Shown one piece after another: positions 5,671 through 13,231 of a stretch of 16,798 nt of DNA (the first letter of the stretch is position 1; the number at the start of each line of letters is the position of its first letter). The translations under genes were made by a program, and so were the position numbers. The stretch comes from Pseudomonadota bacterium (GTDB taxonomy: Bacteria > Pseudomonadota > Gammaproteobacteria > Xanthomonadales > Xanthomonadaceae). The DNA is taken from contig JAEWLO010000249.1 in assembly GCA_023457475.1 (NCBI GenBank), positions 1 to 16,798 of the forward strand, written 5' to 3'. The notes under the pieces are model-generated. The model saw only the letters and a program-made list of their open reading frames with translations. It ran no database searches and had not been told where the DNA came from.

Positions 5671-8600
5671 ATGATGGAAATGGAAAACGAGTTTACTGCG
5701 AGCGTTGAGAGCAGCATCGCTCCACCTGTTTTTCGCCATGGCGCGATGTTTCTTCGTCCAGATTTTCTGGAAACATCCGGCTGGGTCGAGCATGTGCCCT
5801 TCGCGTTCTGGGTGATCCAGGCGCATCGGCCGCGCACGCTCGTGGAACTGGGATCCCATCGAGGCATCTCGTACTTCGCGTTCTGCCAGGCTGTAAAGTC
5901 CCTGGGCCTGCAAACCCTTTGTCACGCGGTAGACACCTGGGAAGGTGATTCGCAGGCGGGGTTCTATGAAAATGACATCTACCGCAGCGTTGTCGAGCGC
6001 AACCAGTCCGACTACGCGGAATTCTCCCGCCTGTTGCGGATGACATTCGATGATGCATTGGCGGAGATTCCGGATGGTTCGGTCGATCTGCTGCATATCG
6101 ATGGCCTTCATACCTACGAAGCTGTAGCCCACGACTTCACTACGTGGCTGCCGAAGATGTCATCCCGGGGTGTCGTCCTTTTCCACGACACCAACGTGCA
6201 CACTGAAGGCTTTGGCGTGCAGCGATTCTTCGCGCCGCTGCGGGAGCGCTATCCCAGCTTCGAGTTCGTTCATGGGAATGGACTGGGCGTGATTGCCGTG
6301 GGGGCCGAGATCGACTCGGCCATGCGTGAGCTGTTTGCCTGTGCGGACTCCGAATCCGCGGAACGGCTGGTGCGCGATGCATTTGCCCGCCTCGGGGCGG
6401 GATGCACCGACCGCGTCCAGGCAGAGCAGGCGACCGATGACGCCGCCAGCCTGGGACAGGAGAAAGACAGGATCTACCACTGGGCGCTCTCCCTTGAGTC
6501 CGAAGGCAAAAGGTCGCGGGAGGACTACGCACGGCTGGAGGCGGAGCATCAGGAGCGGACCCGATGGGCGCTGCAACTCAATGATGAGGCTGAGGTCCTG
6601 CGCAGGACTGCCGCTGAGAATGCGGATGCCGCGGATCAGATCAGCGCGCTTCGCCAGAATGCGCGAGAGCTTGAGGAGCAGTTGGCCGCAGCTCGGGACT
6701 TGGCCATCAAGGATGCGCAAGCCCTTGCCGAGGCCCGTCGCGCTGCGGAGGAATACAGCGAGCGGCTGAGCGAATCGCTGGCAGCCGCGAGTCGCTCGCT
6801 TTCGAGCACCCAGCCGGGTATCGAGCATCTGCAGCAGCAGATCGGCCCCGTGGCGGCGCATGGCATCACCAGCAGCGCCGCGCCGCTTGATGTGGTGGGT
6901 GTCATCGCTGGTTATCGGCAGCAGATCGAGTCGCTGCGTGCCACGCTGGACATGGTCGTACATTCCAAGTCATGGCAGGTCACCAAGCCGCTTCGATTCC
7001 TCTCGCGCGTGGTGCGCGGCGATCGCGCGGCTGTCGTCAACTCCCTGCGCTCGTCCGGCCTGGCGCGTCATCCCGCGCTGGCTCCGCTCGCGCCAATCGT
7101 GCGCAAGGCGCTGATTCGCCCGGAAGATTCCTCGATCACGGTGCCTGAAGGGCTCCGGCTGGAAGAGGTGGCCGCCGATCCCCAGGCGGTTCTGGATCAT
7201 CTGCGGCTGGACGCGACGGAGTCTCCGGTCGTCAGCATCGTCATCCCGACCTACGGAAACCTCGTCCAGACCCTTGCCTGCATTGATTCCATCGCGCGCG
7301 CAGGCGCCGGCGTGAGTTTCGAAGTCATCGTGCTGGAGGACGCCTCCGGCGACGAAGACATCGGACGCCTGGCCGCCATTCCGGGCCTGCGTTATCACCT
7401 CAATCCGAAAAACCTCGGGTTCCTGTTGTCCTGCAACCAGGCGTTGTCCCTGGCCAAGGGGCAGTACATCTGCTTCCTCAACAACGACACCGAGGTCCGT
7501 CCCGGCTGGCTGGACGCGCTGGTCCGCGTGTTCGATCTGCACCCGGATGCCGGCCTGGTCGGGTCGAAACTCATCTATCCGGACGGGTACCTGCAGGAGG
7601 CGGGCGGCATCATCTGGGCGGATGGTTCGGGTTGGAACTACGGTCGCATGCAGAACCCTGCCGACACCGAGTTCAACTACATCCGGCCCGCGGATTACTG
7701 CAGTGGTGCCAGTCTCCTCATCCCGACCGAGCTGTTCCGGGAGCTCGATGGCTTCGACACGCTCTACGTTCCGGCCTACTGCGAGGACTCGGACCTGGCG
7801 TTCAAGGTCCGACAGGCCGGCAGGCAGGTGTACTACACCCCGTTCTCGGAGGTCGTCCATTACGAGGGCGTCTCCCACGGAACCGACGTGAACGCCGGGA
7901 TCAAGGCCTACCAGGTCGAGAACCAGAAGAAGCTGATGGCCAAGTGGCAGCACGCGCTCGCGGAGCACCAGCCCAATGGCCAGAACGTGATGCTCGCGCG
8001 TGATCGTTCGTGGAACAAAGACACCGTGGTGATCGTCGACCACTACGTGCCCCAGCCGGATCGGGACGCGGGCTCGAGAACGATGACGGCTTTCATCGAC
8101 ACGCTGTTGTCGATGGGCTGCGTGGTCAAATTCTGGCCTGACAATCTGCACCGGGATCCCGACTACGCCCGACAGTTGCAGGAGAAGGGCGTGGAAGTCG
8201 TGTATGGACCGCGCTGGCTCGGCGGATTCGGGCAGTACCTGAAGCAGAATCCGGGCATCACCGCCGTTCTGTTGTCGCGGCCGCACATCGCCAAGGATTA
8301 CTTCAAAACCATTCGCGAAAACAGCGATGCCCGCATTGTCTACTACGGCCATGACCTGCACTTCGAGCGCATGGCGATGGAGGCACAGCAGGCGGGCCGA
8401 CCGTTGGACGAATCCAACCGCATCAAGGCACTGGAAGAGCAGGCGTGGCAGCAGTCGGATGTCGTGCTTTATCCGTCGACGACCGAGGTCGAAGCCGTAA
8501 AGCGTCTGCACCCCGACGTCGACGTTCGCGTGATCGCTCCCTACGCCTTCCCGCGATTCAACGATCAGGCGCAGCCTTCAGGGCGCAAGGGACTGCTGTT

Positions 8601-9129
8601 CGTGGCCGGTTTCGCCCACGGACCGAACGTGGATGCCGCGCGATGGCTGGTCGAGGAGATCATGCCGATCGTGTGGCGTAGCGCGCCCGGCGTCAGCCTG
8701 GCGCTGGTGGGTTCCAATCCCACGCCCGAAGTGCGTGCCCTGGCGGACGAGCGGGTTGAAGTTACCGGCTTCGTCAGCGATGAAGAACTGGTACTGCGGT
8801 ACGCCGGTGCCCGCGCTGCCGTGGTACCGCTGCGCTTCGGTGCCGGGGTCAAGGGGAAAGTAGTGGAAGCCATGCAGCAGGGCGTGCCCCTGGTGACCAC
8901 CGATGTCGGCGCGCAGGGACTTGCGGGCCTTGAGGAGGTGCTTCCCGTGGCCGACAGCCCCGACGCCATTGCGGCCGGGCTGCTCGCGTTGTTGACGGAC
9001 GATGCGCAGTGGTTGCGCGTGTCGCGCGAGGCATCGGTGTTCGTCCGTGATCGTTTCTCCCCGGCCGCGATGGCGGGTTCGCTGGTGGATGCGTTGTCCC
9101 TGAAACGGGCAAATGGAGTTGATGCATGA
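5671..9129 (+). CDS. Trifunctional methyltransferase - coiled coil - GT2 - GT4 glycosyltransferase
   Basis: About 1152 residues, four parts. (1) 45-215: class I SAM methyltransferase (Methyltransf_24-like), with LVELGSHRG (57-65) as the SAM loop and HIDGLHTYE (142-150) and VLFHDTN (169-175) as likely metal/catalytic sites. (2) ~255-430: Ala/Glu/Arg-rich coiled coil, with a WALxL motif at Trp271 and again at Trp299, exactly four heptads apart. (3) 520-740: GT2 domain, with [10 protein letters not shown] (521-530), the metal-binding [12 protein letters not shown] (602-613) and [11 protein letters not shown] (704-714). (4) 785-1145: GT4/GT-B domain, with [16 protein letters not shown] (1053-1068) binding the donor nucleotide. 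The layout resembles Geobacillus WsaE (methylrhamnosyltransferase) and, for the coiled-coil idea, WbdD. It probably extends the O-chain and methylates its end at the cytoplasmic membrane face. AAGGAAG at 5662-5668 supports ATG 5671 or the adjacent 5674; TTG 5632 is less likely. Confidence 0.85.
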   Translation: MMEMENEFTASVESSIAPPVFRHGAMFLRPDFLETSGWVEHVPFAFWVIQAHRPRTLVELGSHRGISYFAFCQAVKSLGLQTLCHAVDTWEGDSQAGFYENDIYRSVVERNQSDYAEFSRLLRMTFDDALAEIPDGSVDLLHIDGLHTYEAVAHDFTTWLPKMSSRGVVLFHDTNVHTEGFGVQRFFAPLRERYPSFEFVHGNGLGVIAVGAEIDSAMRELFACADSESAERLVRDAFARLGAGCTDRVQAEQATDDAASLGQEKDRIYHWALSLESEGKRSREDYARLEAEHQERTRWALQLNDEAEVLRRTAAENADAADQISALRQNARELEEQLAAARDLAIKDAQALAEARRAAEEYSERLSESLAAASRSLSSTQPGIEHLQQQIGPVAAHGITSSAAPLDVVGVIAGYRQQIESLRATLDMVVHSKSWQVTKPLRFLSRVVRGDRAAVVNSLRSSGLARHPALAPLAPIVRKALIRPEDSSITVPEGLRLEEVAADPQAVLDHLRLDATESPVVSIVIPTYGNLVQTLACIDSIARAGAGVSFEVIVLEDASGDEDIGRLAAIPGLRYHLNPKNLGFLLSCNQALSLAKGQYICFLNNDTEVRPGWLDALVRVFDLHPDAGLVGSKLIYPDGYLQEAGGIIWADGSGWNYGRMQNPADTEFNYIRPADYCSGASLLIPTELFRELDGFDTLYVPAYCEDSDLAFKVRQAGRQVYYTPFSEVVHYEGVSHGTDVNAGIKAYQVENQKKLMAKWQHALAEHQPNGQNVMLARDRSWNKDTVVIVDHYVPQPDRDAGSRTMTAFIDTLLSMGCVVKFWPDNLHRDPDYARQLQEKGVEVVYGPRWLGGFGQYLKQNPGITAVLLSRPHIAKDYFKTIRENSDARIVYYGHDLHFERMAMEAQQAGRPLDESNRIKALEEQAWQQSDVVLYPSTTEVEAVKRLHPDVDVRVIAPYAFPRFNDQAQPSGRKGLLFVAGFAHGPNVDAARWLVEEIMPIVWRSAPGVSLALVGSNPTPEVRALADERVEVTGFVSDEELVLRYAGARAAVVPLRFGAGVKGKVVEAMQQGVPLVTTDVGAQGLAGLEEVLPVADSPDAIAAGLLALLTDDAQWLRVSREASVFVRDRFSPAAMAGSLVDALSLKRANGVDA

Positions 9130-10154
9130 TCGTCCGTTCGCGCGCGCCGTTGCGCCTTGGCCTCGCCGGAGGCGGCACCGATGTCTCACCGTTCTGCGAT
9201 CAGTTCGGTGGGTTCGTGATGAATGTCACCATCGACAAGTTCGCTTACGCCACCCTGGATGCCTCGCCTGACGGCAAGGTCGGCTTCCACGCGCAGGATG
9301 CCGGGGTCTTTGAATGGGTGGAACCCTCGGCCGTGGTGGCAGAGCCGGGACCGCTGCAGTTGATGAAGGGCGTCTATCTGCGGATCTGCAGCGACTACCT
9401 GCACGGCCAGCGGCCGGCCATCCGGATTCGCGCTCACTCCGATGCCCCCCCGGGTTCCGGGCTCGGATCCTCGTCGACCATGGTGGTGGCGCTTGTCACG
9501 GCATTCGCCGAATACTTCTCCCTGCCTTTGGGAGAGTATGAGATCGCCCAGCTCGCCTACCGGATCGAACGGGCCGACCTCCAACTCTCCGGTGGCAAGC
9601 AGGACCAGTACGCGGCTGCGTTTGGTGGCTTCAATTTCATGGAGTTCTACGACGCGGACCGCGTGATCGTGAACCCGCTGCGGATCAAGGACTGGATATG
9701 GTCCGAGCTTGAAGCAGGCCTGGTGCTGTACTTCACCGGTGTCTCGAGGGCGTCTGCCAAGATCATCGACGAACAGTCGCGCAACATCCGGGAGGGTAAT
9801 GCGGGCTCGCTGGACGCGATGCATCGACTGAAGGTTGAAGCCAGCCAGATGAAGGAAGCGCTGCTTCGCGGCGACTTCGAGCGCCTGGCCCAGGTCATGC
9901 AGTCAGGTTGGGAGGCGAAGAAGCTCAGTGCAAGCAGCATTTCCAACCCGATGATCGATGAGATCGAAGCCCTCGCCATGCGTCATGGTGCCCGCGCCAC
10001 CAAGGTGTCCGGTGCGGGGGGCGGCGGCTTCATGATGTTCCTGTGCGATCCGGCGCACCGGGTGGATCTTGTGCGTGCGCTGGCCGGTGCCGGCGGCACG
10101 GTTTTCGATACTCATTTCACCCATCAAGGGGCAACTGCATGGAAAATCGGATGA
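9126..10154 (+). CDS. hddA: D-glycero-alpha-D-manno-heptose 7-phosphate kinase (GHMP family)
   Basis: A 342-residue GHMP kinase that would phosphorylate C1 of D-glycero-D-manno-heptose 7-phosphate. Visible motifs: [15 protein letters not shown] (6-20), a substrate-binding start typical of HddA-type sugar kinases; [17 protein letters not shown] (107-123), the ATP loop; [13 protein letters not shown] (156-168) with the likely catalytic Asp160; and the C-terminal glycine motif [10 protein letters not shown] (295-304). The length fits HddA (~340). Specificity for the alpha anomer (GDP route), rather than L-fucose or another sugar, is inferred from the following gmhA, hddC and gmhB. The start overlaps the stop of the glycosyltransferase by ATGA, with GGAG at 9115-9118, so translation is coupled. 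No transmembrane segment is seen; cytosolic. Confidence 0.85.
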   Translation: MIVRSRAPLRLGLAGGGTDVSPFCDQFGGFVMNVTIDKFAYATLDASPDGKVGFHAQDAGVFEWVEPSAVVAEPGPLQLMKGVYLRICSDYLHGQRPAIRIRAHSDAPPGSGLGSSSTMVVALVTAFAEYFSLPLGEYEIAQLAYRIERADLQLSGGKQDQYAAAFGGFNFMEFYDADRVIVNPLRIKDWIWSELEAGLVLYFTGVSRASAKIIDEQSRNIREGNAGSLDAMHRLKVEASQMKEALLRGDFERLAQVMQSGWEAKKLSASSISNPMIDEIEALAMRHGARATKVSGAGGGGFMMFLCDPAHRVDLVRALAGAGGTVFDTHFTHQGATAWKIG

Positions 10155-10729
10155 ACGACTACATCAAGGCCGAGTTCGGCAAGACGCTGGAGAATTTCCA
10201 GCGCATGTCCGCGGATGCGGCACTGGCCGCGCAGATCGAGCAGGCGGTCGCACTGTGCGTGGATGCGCTGAAATCCGGGCGCAAGATTCTCTTTGCCGGC
10301 AACGGTGGCAGCGCGGCAGACGCGCAGCACTGGGCGGGAGAGCTGGTCAGTCGCTTCTATTACGATCGCCCGGGACTTCCCGCGATCGCGCTGACCACCG
10401 ATACGTCGATCCTGACCGCCATCGGTAACGATTACGGTTACGACTACACCTTCGCCCGCCAGATTGAAGCGCTTGGCCAGCAGGGCGACGTCTTTGTTGC
10501 CATCTCGACCTCGGGTCGGTCCAAGAACATCATGCGTGCCCTGGACGCCTGCACGGAAAAGGGCGTCCACGTGATCGGCTTCACCGGCGAAAGCGGCGGC
10601 GACATGAAGGACCGTTGCGAGATCTGCTTCCGCGTGCCCTCCAACGAGACGCCGCGCATCCAGGAAGGGCATGAGTTCATTGGTCACCTGCTTTGCGGGT
10701 TGATCGAAAGCGAAATGTTCCCGCGCTGA
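10139..10729 (+). CDS. gmhA: Sedoheptulose 7-phosphate isomerase
   Basis: A 196-residue SIS-fold enzyme converting sedoheptulose 7-phosphate to D-glycero-D-manno-heptose 7-phosphate, the entry to heptose synthesis. GNGGSAADAQHWAGEL (54-69) contains the conserved Asp61, His64 and catalytic-type Glu68. STSGRSKN (123-130) binds sugar phosphate. QEGHEFIGHLLCGLIE (175-190) carries the C-terminal histidines (178, 183) of the GmhA active site. Length is typical (190-197). ATG 10139 has AAGGGG at 10126-10131, 7 bases upstream; ATG 10151, which overlaps the hddA stop as ATGA, is a possible alternative. A frame open further upstream runs inside hddA and is not coding. The genome probably has another gmhA for core LPS; this copy looks dedicated to the O-antigen cassette. 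Confidence 0.92.
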   Translation: MENRMNDYIKAEFGKTLENFQRMSADAALAAQIEQAVALCVDALKSGRKILFAGNGGSAADAQHWAGELVSRFYYDRPGLPAIALTTDTSILTAIGNDYGYDYTFARQIEALGQQGDVFVAISTSGRSKNIMRALDACTEKGVHVIGFTGESGGDMKDRCEICFRVPSNETPRIQEGHEFIGHLLCGLIESEMFPR

Positions 10730-10730
10730 C

Positions 10731-11426
10731 ATGGCAGTGCGTGATGTGCTCATCCTCGCCGGTGGCCTGGGTACCCGGCTTCGCGCCGAGGTTCCCGACC
10801 TGCCCAAGCCATTGGCACCGGTGGCGGGACGGCCCTTCCTTGCGTACCTGCTCGACCGATACGCTGCCATGGGAATGCAACGGGTCATCCTGGCCACCGG
10901 CTACCTGGGCGAGCGGGTGGAACAGGCCATCGGGACCCGCTGGGAAGGAATGGAGATCGTCTATTCCCGTGAGCAGGTGCCCCTGGGCACCGGCGGGGCC
11001 CTGGCCCAGGCCGCGCGGCTGTCGTCCGGCGCGGGGTTGCATGTCTGCAATGGCGATACGTACCTGGAATACTCGCCTGCCGCGCTCGAGGAGGCCGCAG
11101 CCGGTCTGCCCATCGCCATCGCGCTCGCCTCCGTTCCCGACGTGGGGCGCTACGGCGCGGTCGACGTTGCGTCCGGCAGGGTGAAGCGATTTCGGGAGAA
11201 GGGCGGCGGGGGAGCCGGCATGATCAACGCCGGCTGCTATTTCCTGACCGCGGAGGGGTTGGCGGCGCTGCCGCCGCTGGAACGTTTTTCGTTCGAGCAG
11301 GAAGTGCTGGAACCCTGGGTGACGCGCGGAAGTGTGGGAGCGATGGCCGAAACCGACAGGTTCATCGACATCGGTGTCCCAGAGGACTTCGCGCGTGCCC
11401 AGCTGCTGTTCGGCGTGACAGGTTGA
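10731..11426 (+). CDS. hddC: D-glycero-alpha-D-manno-heptose 1-phosphate guanylyltransferase
   Basis: A 231-residue sugar-nucleotide transferase with a Rossmann-like GT-A fold. LILAGGLGTRLR (7-18) binds the NTP, with PKPLAPVAGRPF (25-36) after it. VPLGTGGAL (83-91) and NGDTYL (107-112, metal-binding Asp109) form the active site, and FIDIGVPEDF (211-220) is the usual C-terminal motif with a second metal-binding Asp. Length fits HddC-type enzymes without extra domains. That it uses GTP and heptose 1-phosphate is inferred from the neighbouring kinase, isomerase and phosphatase; glucose- or mannose-1-phosphate transferases share these motifs. It starts 1 base after gmhA and its stop overlaps the gmhB start (TGATG). 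Cytosolic, producing the activated sugar for the glycosyltransferase upstream. Confidence 0.83.
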   Translation: MAVRDVLILAGGLGTRLRAEVPDLPKPLAPVAGRPFLAYLLDRYAAMGMQRVILATGYLGERVEQAIGTRWEGMEIVYSREQVPLGTGGALAQAARLSSGAGLHVCNGDTYLEYSPAALEEAAAGLPIAIALASVPDVGRYGAVDVASGRVKRFREKGGGGAGMINAGCYFLTAEGLAALPPLERFSFEQEVLEPWVTRGSVGAMAETDRFIDIGVPEDFARAQLLFGVTG

Positions 11427-12034
11427 TGAGCGTCCCGATGCCCGGGCCCGTGCTGAATGCGGCCAGCAGCGGTCGCTTGCCCGTGACCCGGAGGGCGCTG
11501 CTGCTGGACCGCGACGGGGTGATCAACGTCAACTTCGGATATGTTCATACCCCCGAAAGCACGCAGTGGGTCACAGGTATCTTCGACGTGTGCCGTGCAG
11601 CGCAGGCGGCCGGCTACGGTCTGGTGGTGGTGACGAACCAGGCGGGAATCGCGCGGGGGTTTTACTCGGAGAGCCAGTTCCACGCGTACTCGGCCTGGGT
11701 AATGGAGCAGTTTTCAGAGCAGGGCGTGGATATTCTCCGTACCTATTATTGCCCGCACCACCCCGATGCGGGCCTGGGCAGCTATCGCGTGGAGTGTGAA
11801 TGCAGGAAGCCGCGTCCGGGCATGATTCTCGCAGCCGCTTCGGACCTGGGAATCGACCTCGCGGAATCGATCATGATCGGCGACAGCACGTCGGACATGC
11901 TCGCTGCGCGTGCGGCCGGCGTGGGCCACTGCATTCAGATCGATTCCGGCGAACGTGATCATGAACGAAGGGATGACGTGGTATATGTGGAGACTCTTCT
12001 GCAGGCGCAGAAGGTAATCGAGGGCCGCGACTGA
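11426..12034 (+). CDS. gmhB: D-glycero-D-manno-heptose 1,7-bisphosphate 7-phosphatase
   Basis: A 202-residue HAD-superfamily phosphatase removing the C7 phosphate of heptose 1,7-bisphosphate. LLDRDGVIN (26-34) gives nucleophile Asp28 and acid/base Asp30; VVVTNQAGIARG (67-78) is motif II; CRKPRPGM (126-133) supplies the lysine; MIGDSTSDM (150-158) is motif IV. Cys109, His111, Cys124 and Cys126 reproduce the Cys-His-Cys-Cys zinc site of GmhB. The N-terminus is ~20 residues longer than usual; ATG 11438 or a later codon could be the true start, but ATG 11426 overlaps the hddC stop (TGATG), typical of coupling. It is the last member of the four-gene heptose cassette. The 48 bases after it contain only the leader of the next gene. 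Confidence 0.9.
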   Translation: MSVPMPGPVLNAASSGRLPVTRRALLLDRDGVINVNFGYVHTPESTQWVTGIFDVCRAAQAAGYGLVVVTNQAGIARGFYSESQFHAYSAWVMEQFSEQGVDILRTYYCPHHPDAGLGSYRVECECRKPRPGMILAAASDLGIDLAESIMIGDSTSDMLAARAAGVGHCIQIDSGERDHERRDDVVYVETLLQAQKVIEGRD

Positions 12035-12082
12035 TTCATCTCGCCGCCACGTCGGCAGCAGGCATCAACAGGGAGACGCGTC

Positions 12083-13108
12083 GTGAGTCGTGATCAGTCC
12101 GTAGTGCCAGATGATTCTGGTGTGGAAGTGGTGCAGGGAGAGGGCCCTGCATCTTCGTCGTCCTTCGAAGTGGCGGTCGGTGACGATCAACCTGTCGGCC
12201 ATGAAGGTGAGGGTCAAGGTGAAGCTGGCTTTCCTGTGGATGAGCCGCTGCTCACCGCGCCCTGTCCTCTCTGCGAAGCAGCGGCACCGCATTATCGGGA
12301 AGTCGAGGAAGTGGCGTACCACGCCTGCGATGTCTGCGATTTCATCTTTGCCGATCCCACGTTGCTGGACAGAATCGACCAGGGGCTCGCGACGCGGGAA
12401 TACGATGAGCATTACTGGGCCGCGGAGCTGGCGTCAGCACGACAGCGCTCTTTCGGCTCGTCGCTTGCGCGCCTTGCCGAGGCGCTGCTGTACTGCACCA
12501 TCCCCGTGGAACGCTTCATCGACATCGGTACGGGGCCGGGCTACCTGCTCGACGCGGTTGCGCGTTATCTGCCGCACAGCGCGCACCGGTTCTACGGTGT
12601 GGAAAAGTTTCCGCCGCTGCCGCAGTTCCAGACCGAAAGCGACAATTATCTCTGTTCTGATCTGGCCGACGTGGGAATGACGTTCCAGTGCGGTCTCTGC
12701 GTCGAGGTGCTCGAGCACCTGACGCCTGCCATGGCCCGGTCCATCGCCGCAGCGCTGGCCGATGTGTCGGTGGCCGGTTCCCTGTATCTGTTCAATACCG
12801 GCCTTACCGACTACGTCCGCAATGAAGATCCCGGCTATCTGGATCCTTTCTTCCGTGGCCATGTCACCTGCTGGTCGGTAACGGCGGCCCGACGTGTGTT
12901 CGAACCCTTCGGCTTCCGGGTGCATGCGTTGCCGGGCAAGAGCTGGGCGTTCATCGTCGAAATGCCGGGCAGCGCGCCGCGTGCCGACGTTCCCATGGCC
13001 GATCGCATCTGGAGTGCGCTGCCGGAGAATGTCAATCTTTTGACCTCCGCGGAGATTGGCGAGGTCATGTATATCCTGGGCCGTGAAAGCGCCCGCGCAT
13101 ACACCTGA
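12083..13108 (+). CDS. SAM-dependent methyltransferase with zinc-ribbon-like N-terminus
   Basis: A 341-residue protein starting with GTG; GGGAG at 12071-12075 lies 7 bases upstream. Residues 1-58 are acidic, Gly/Ser-rich and probably disordered. Cys61, Cys64, Cys82 and Cys85 (CPLC and CDVC) form a likely zinc ribbon, as seen before the catalytic domain of many sugar-modifying methyltransferases. EYDEHYWAAEL (107-117) follows. The class I fold has FIDIGTGPGYLL (145-156) as SAM loop and CVEVLEHL (206-213) as post-II motif (Methyltransf_23-like). The substrate is unknown; from context it is a nucleotide sugar or the O-polysaccharide. It is the second methyltransferase of the operon and the last gene before a terminator at 13108-13142. 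Confidence 0.75.
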   Translation: MSRDQSVVPDDSGVEVVQGEGPASSSSFEVAVGDDQPVGHEGEGQGEAGFPVDEPLLTAPCPLCEAAAPHYREVEEVAYHACDVCDFIFADPTLLDRIDQGLATREYDEHYWAAELASARQRSFGSSLARLAEALLYCTIPVERFIDIGTGPGYLLDAVARYLPHSAHRFYGVEKFPPLPQFQTESDNYLCSDLADVGMTFQCGLCVEVLEHLTPAMARSIAAALADVSVAGSLYLFNTGLTDYVRNEDPGYLDPFFRGHVTCWSVTAARRVFEPFGFRVHALPGKSWAFIVEMPGSAPRADVPMADRIWSALPENVNLLTSAEIGEVMYILGRESARAYT

Positions 13109-13142
13109 AAGCGCGCGCGTCGATTCGGGTCCGGCGCTTTTT
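13108..13142 (+). terminator. Intrinsic terminator ending the polysaccharide operon
   Basis: AAAGCGC (13108-13114) pairs perfectly with GCGCTTT (13134-13140), which runs into TTTTT (13138-13142). The 19-base loop can pair partly. The stem overlaps the final base of the methyltransferase stop codon. A second small hairpin, CGGGT/ACCCG (13143-13147 with 13153-13157), follows directly. Confidence 0.55.
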
Positions 13143-13187
13143 CGGGTGATTTACCCGTCGTGCGCAAAGCGCCTTCCGATTCGGCTT

Positions 13188-13196
13188 TGGTATGAT
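13188..13196 (+). promoter_or_regulatory. Extended -10 promoter of the sulfatase gene
   Basis: TGGTATGAT (13188-13196) is an extended -10 element: TG, one base, then TATGAT, with five of six matches. No good -35 is present at 16-18 bases, as expected for extended -10 promoters. The start would lie near 13203, leaving a leader of about 29 bases before the TTG start. Together with the terminator just upstream, this makes the next gene a separate transcription unit. Confidence 0.5.
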
Positions 13197-13231
13197 CCTG
13201 CGTGACATTTTTGTGAAGACAGAGTTTCAGG

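Noticed and set aside
10043..10138. N-terminal extension of gmhA into hddA
   Set aside because: It would overlap the conserved C-terminus of hddA by over 100 bases; GmhA length and a good Shine-Dalgarno fit ATG 10139.
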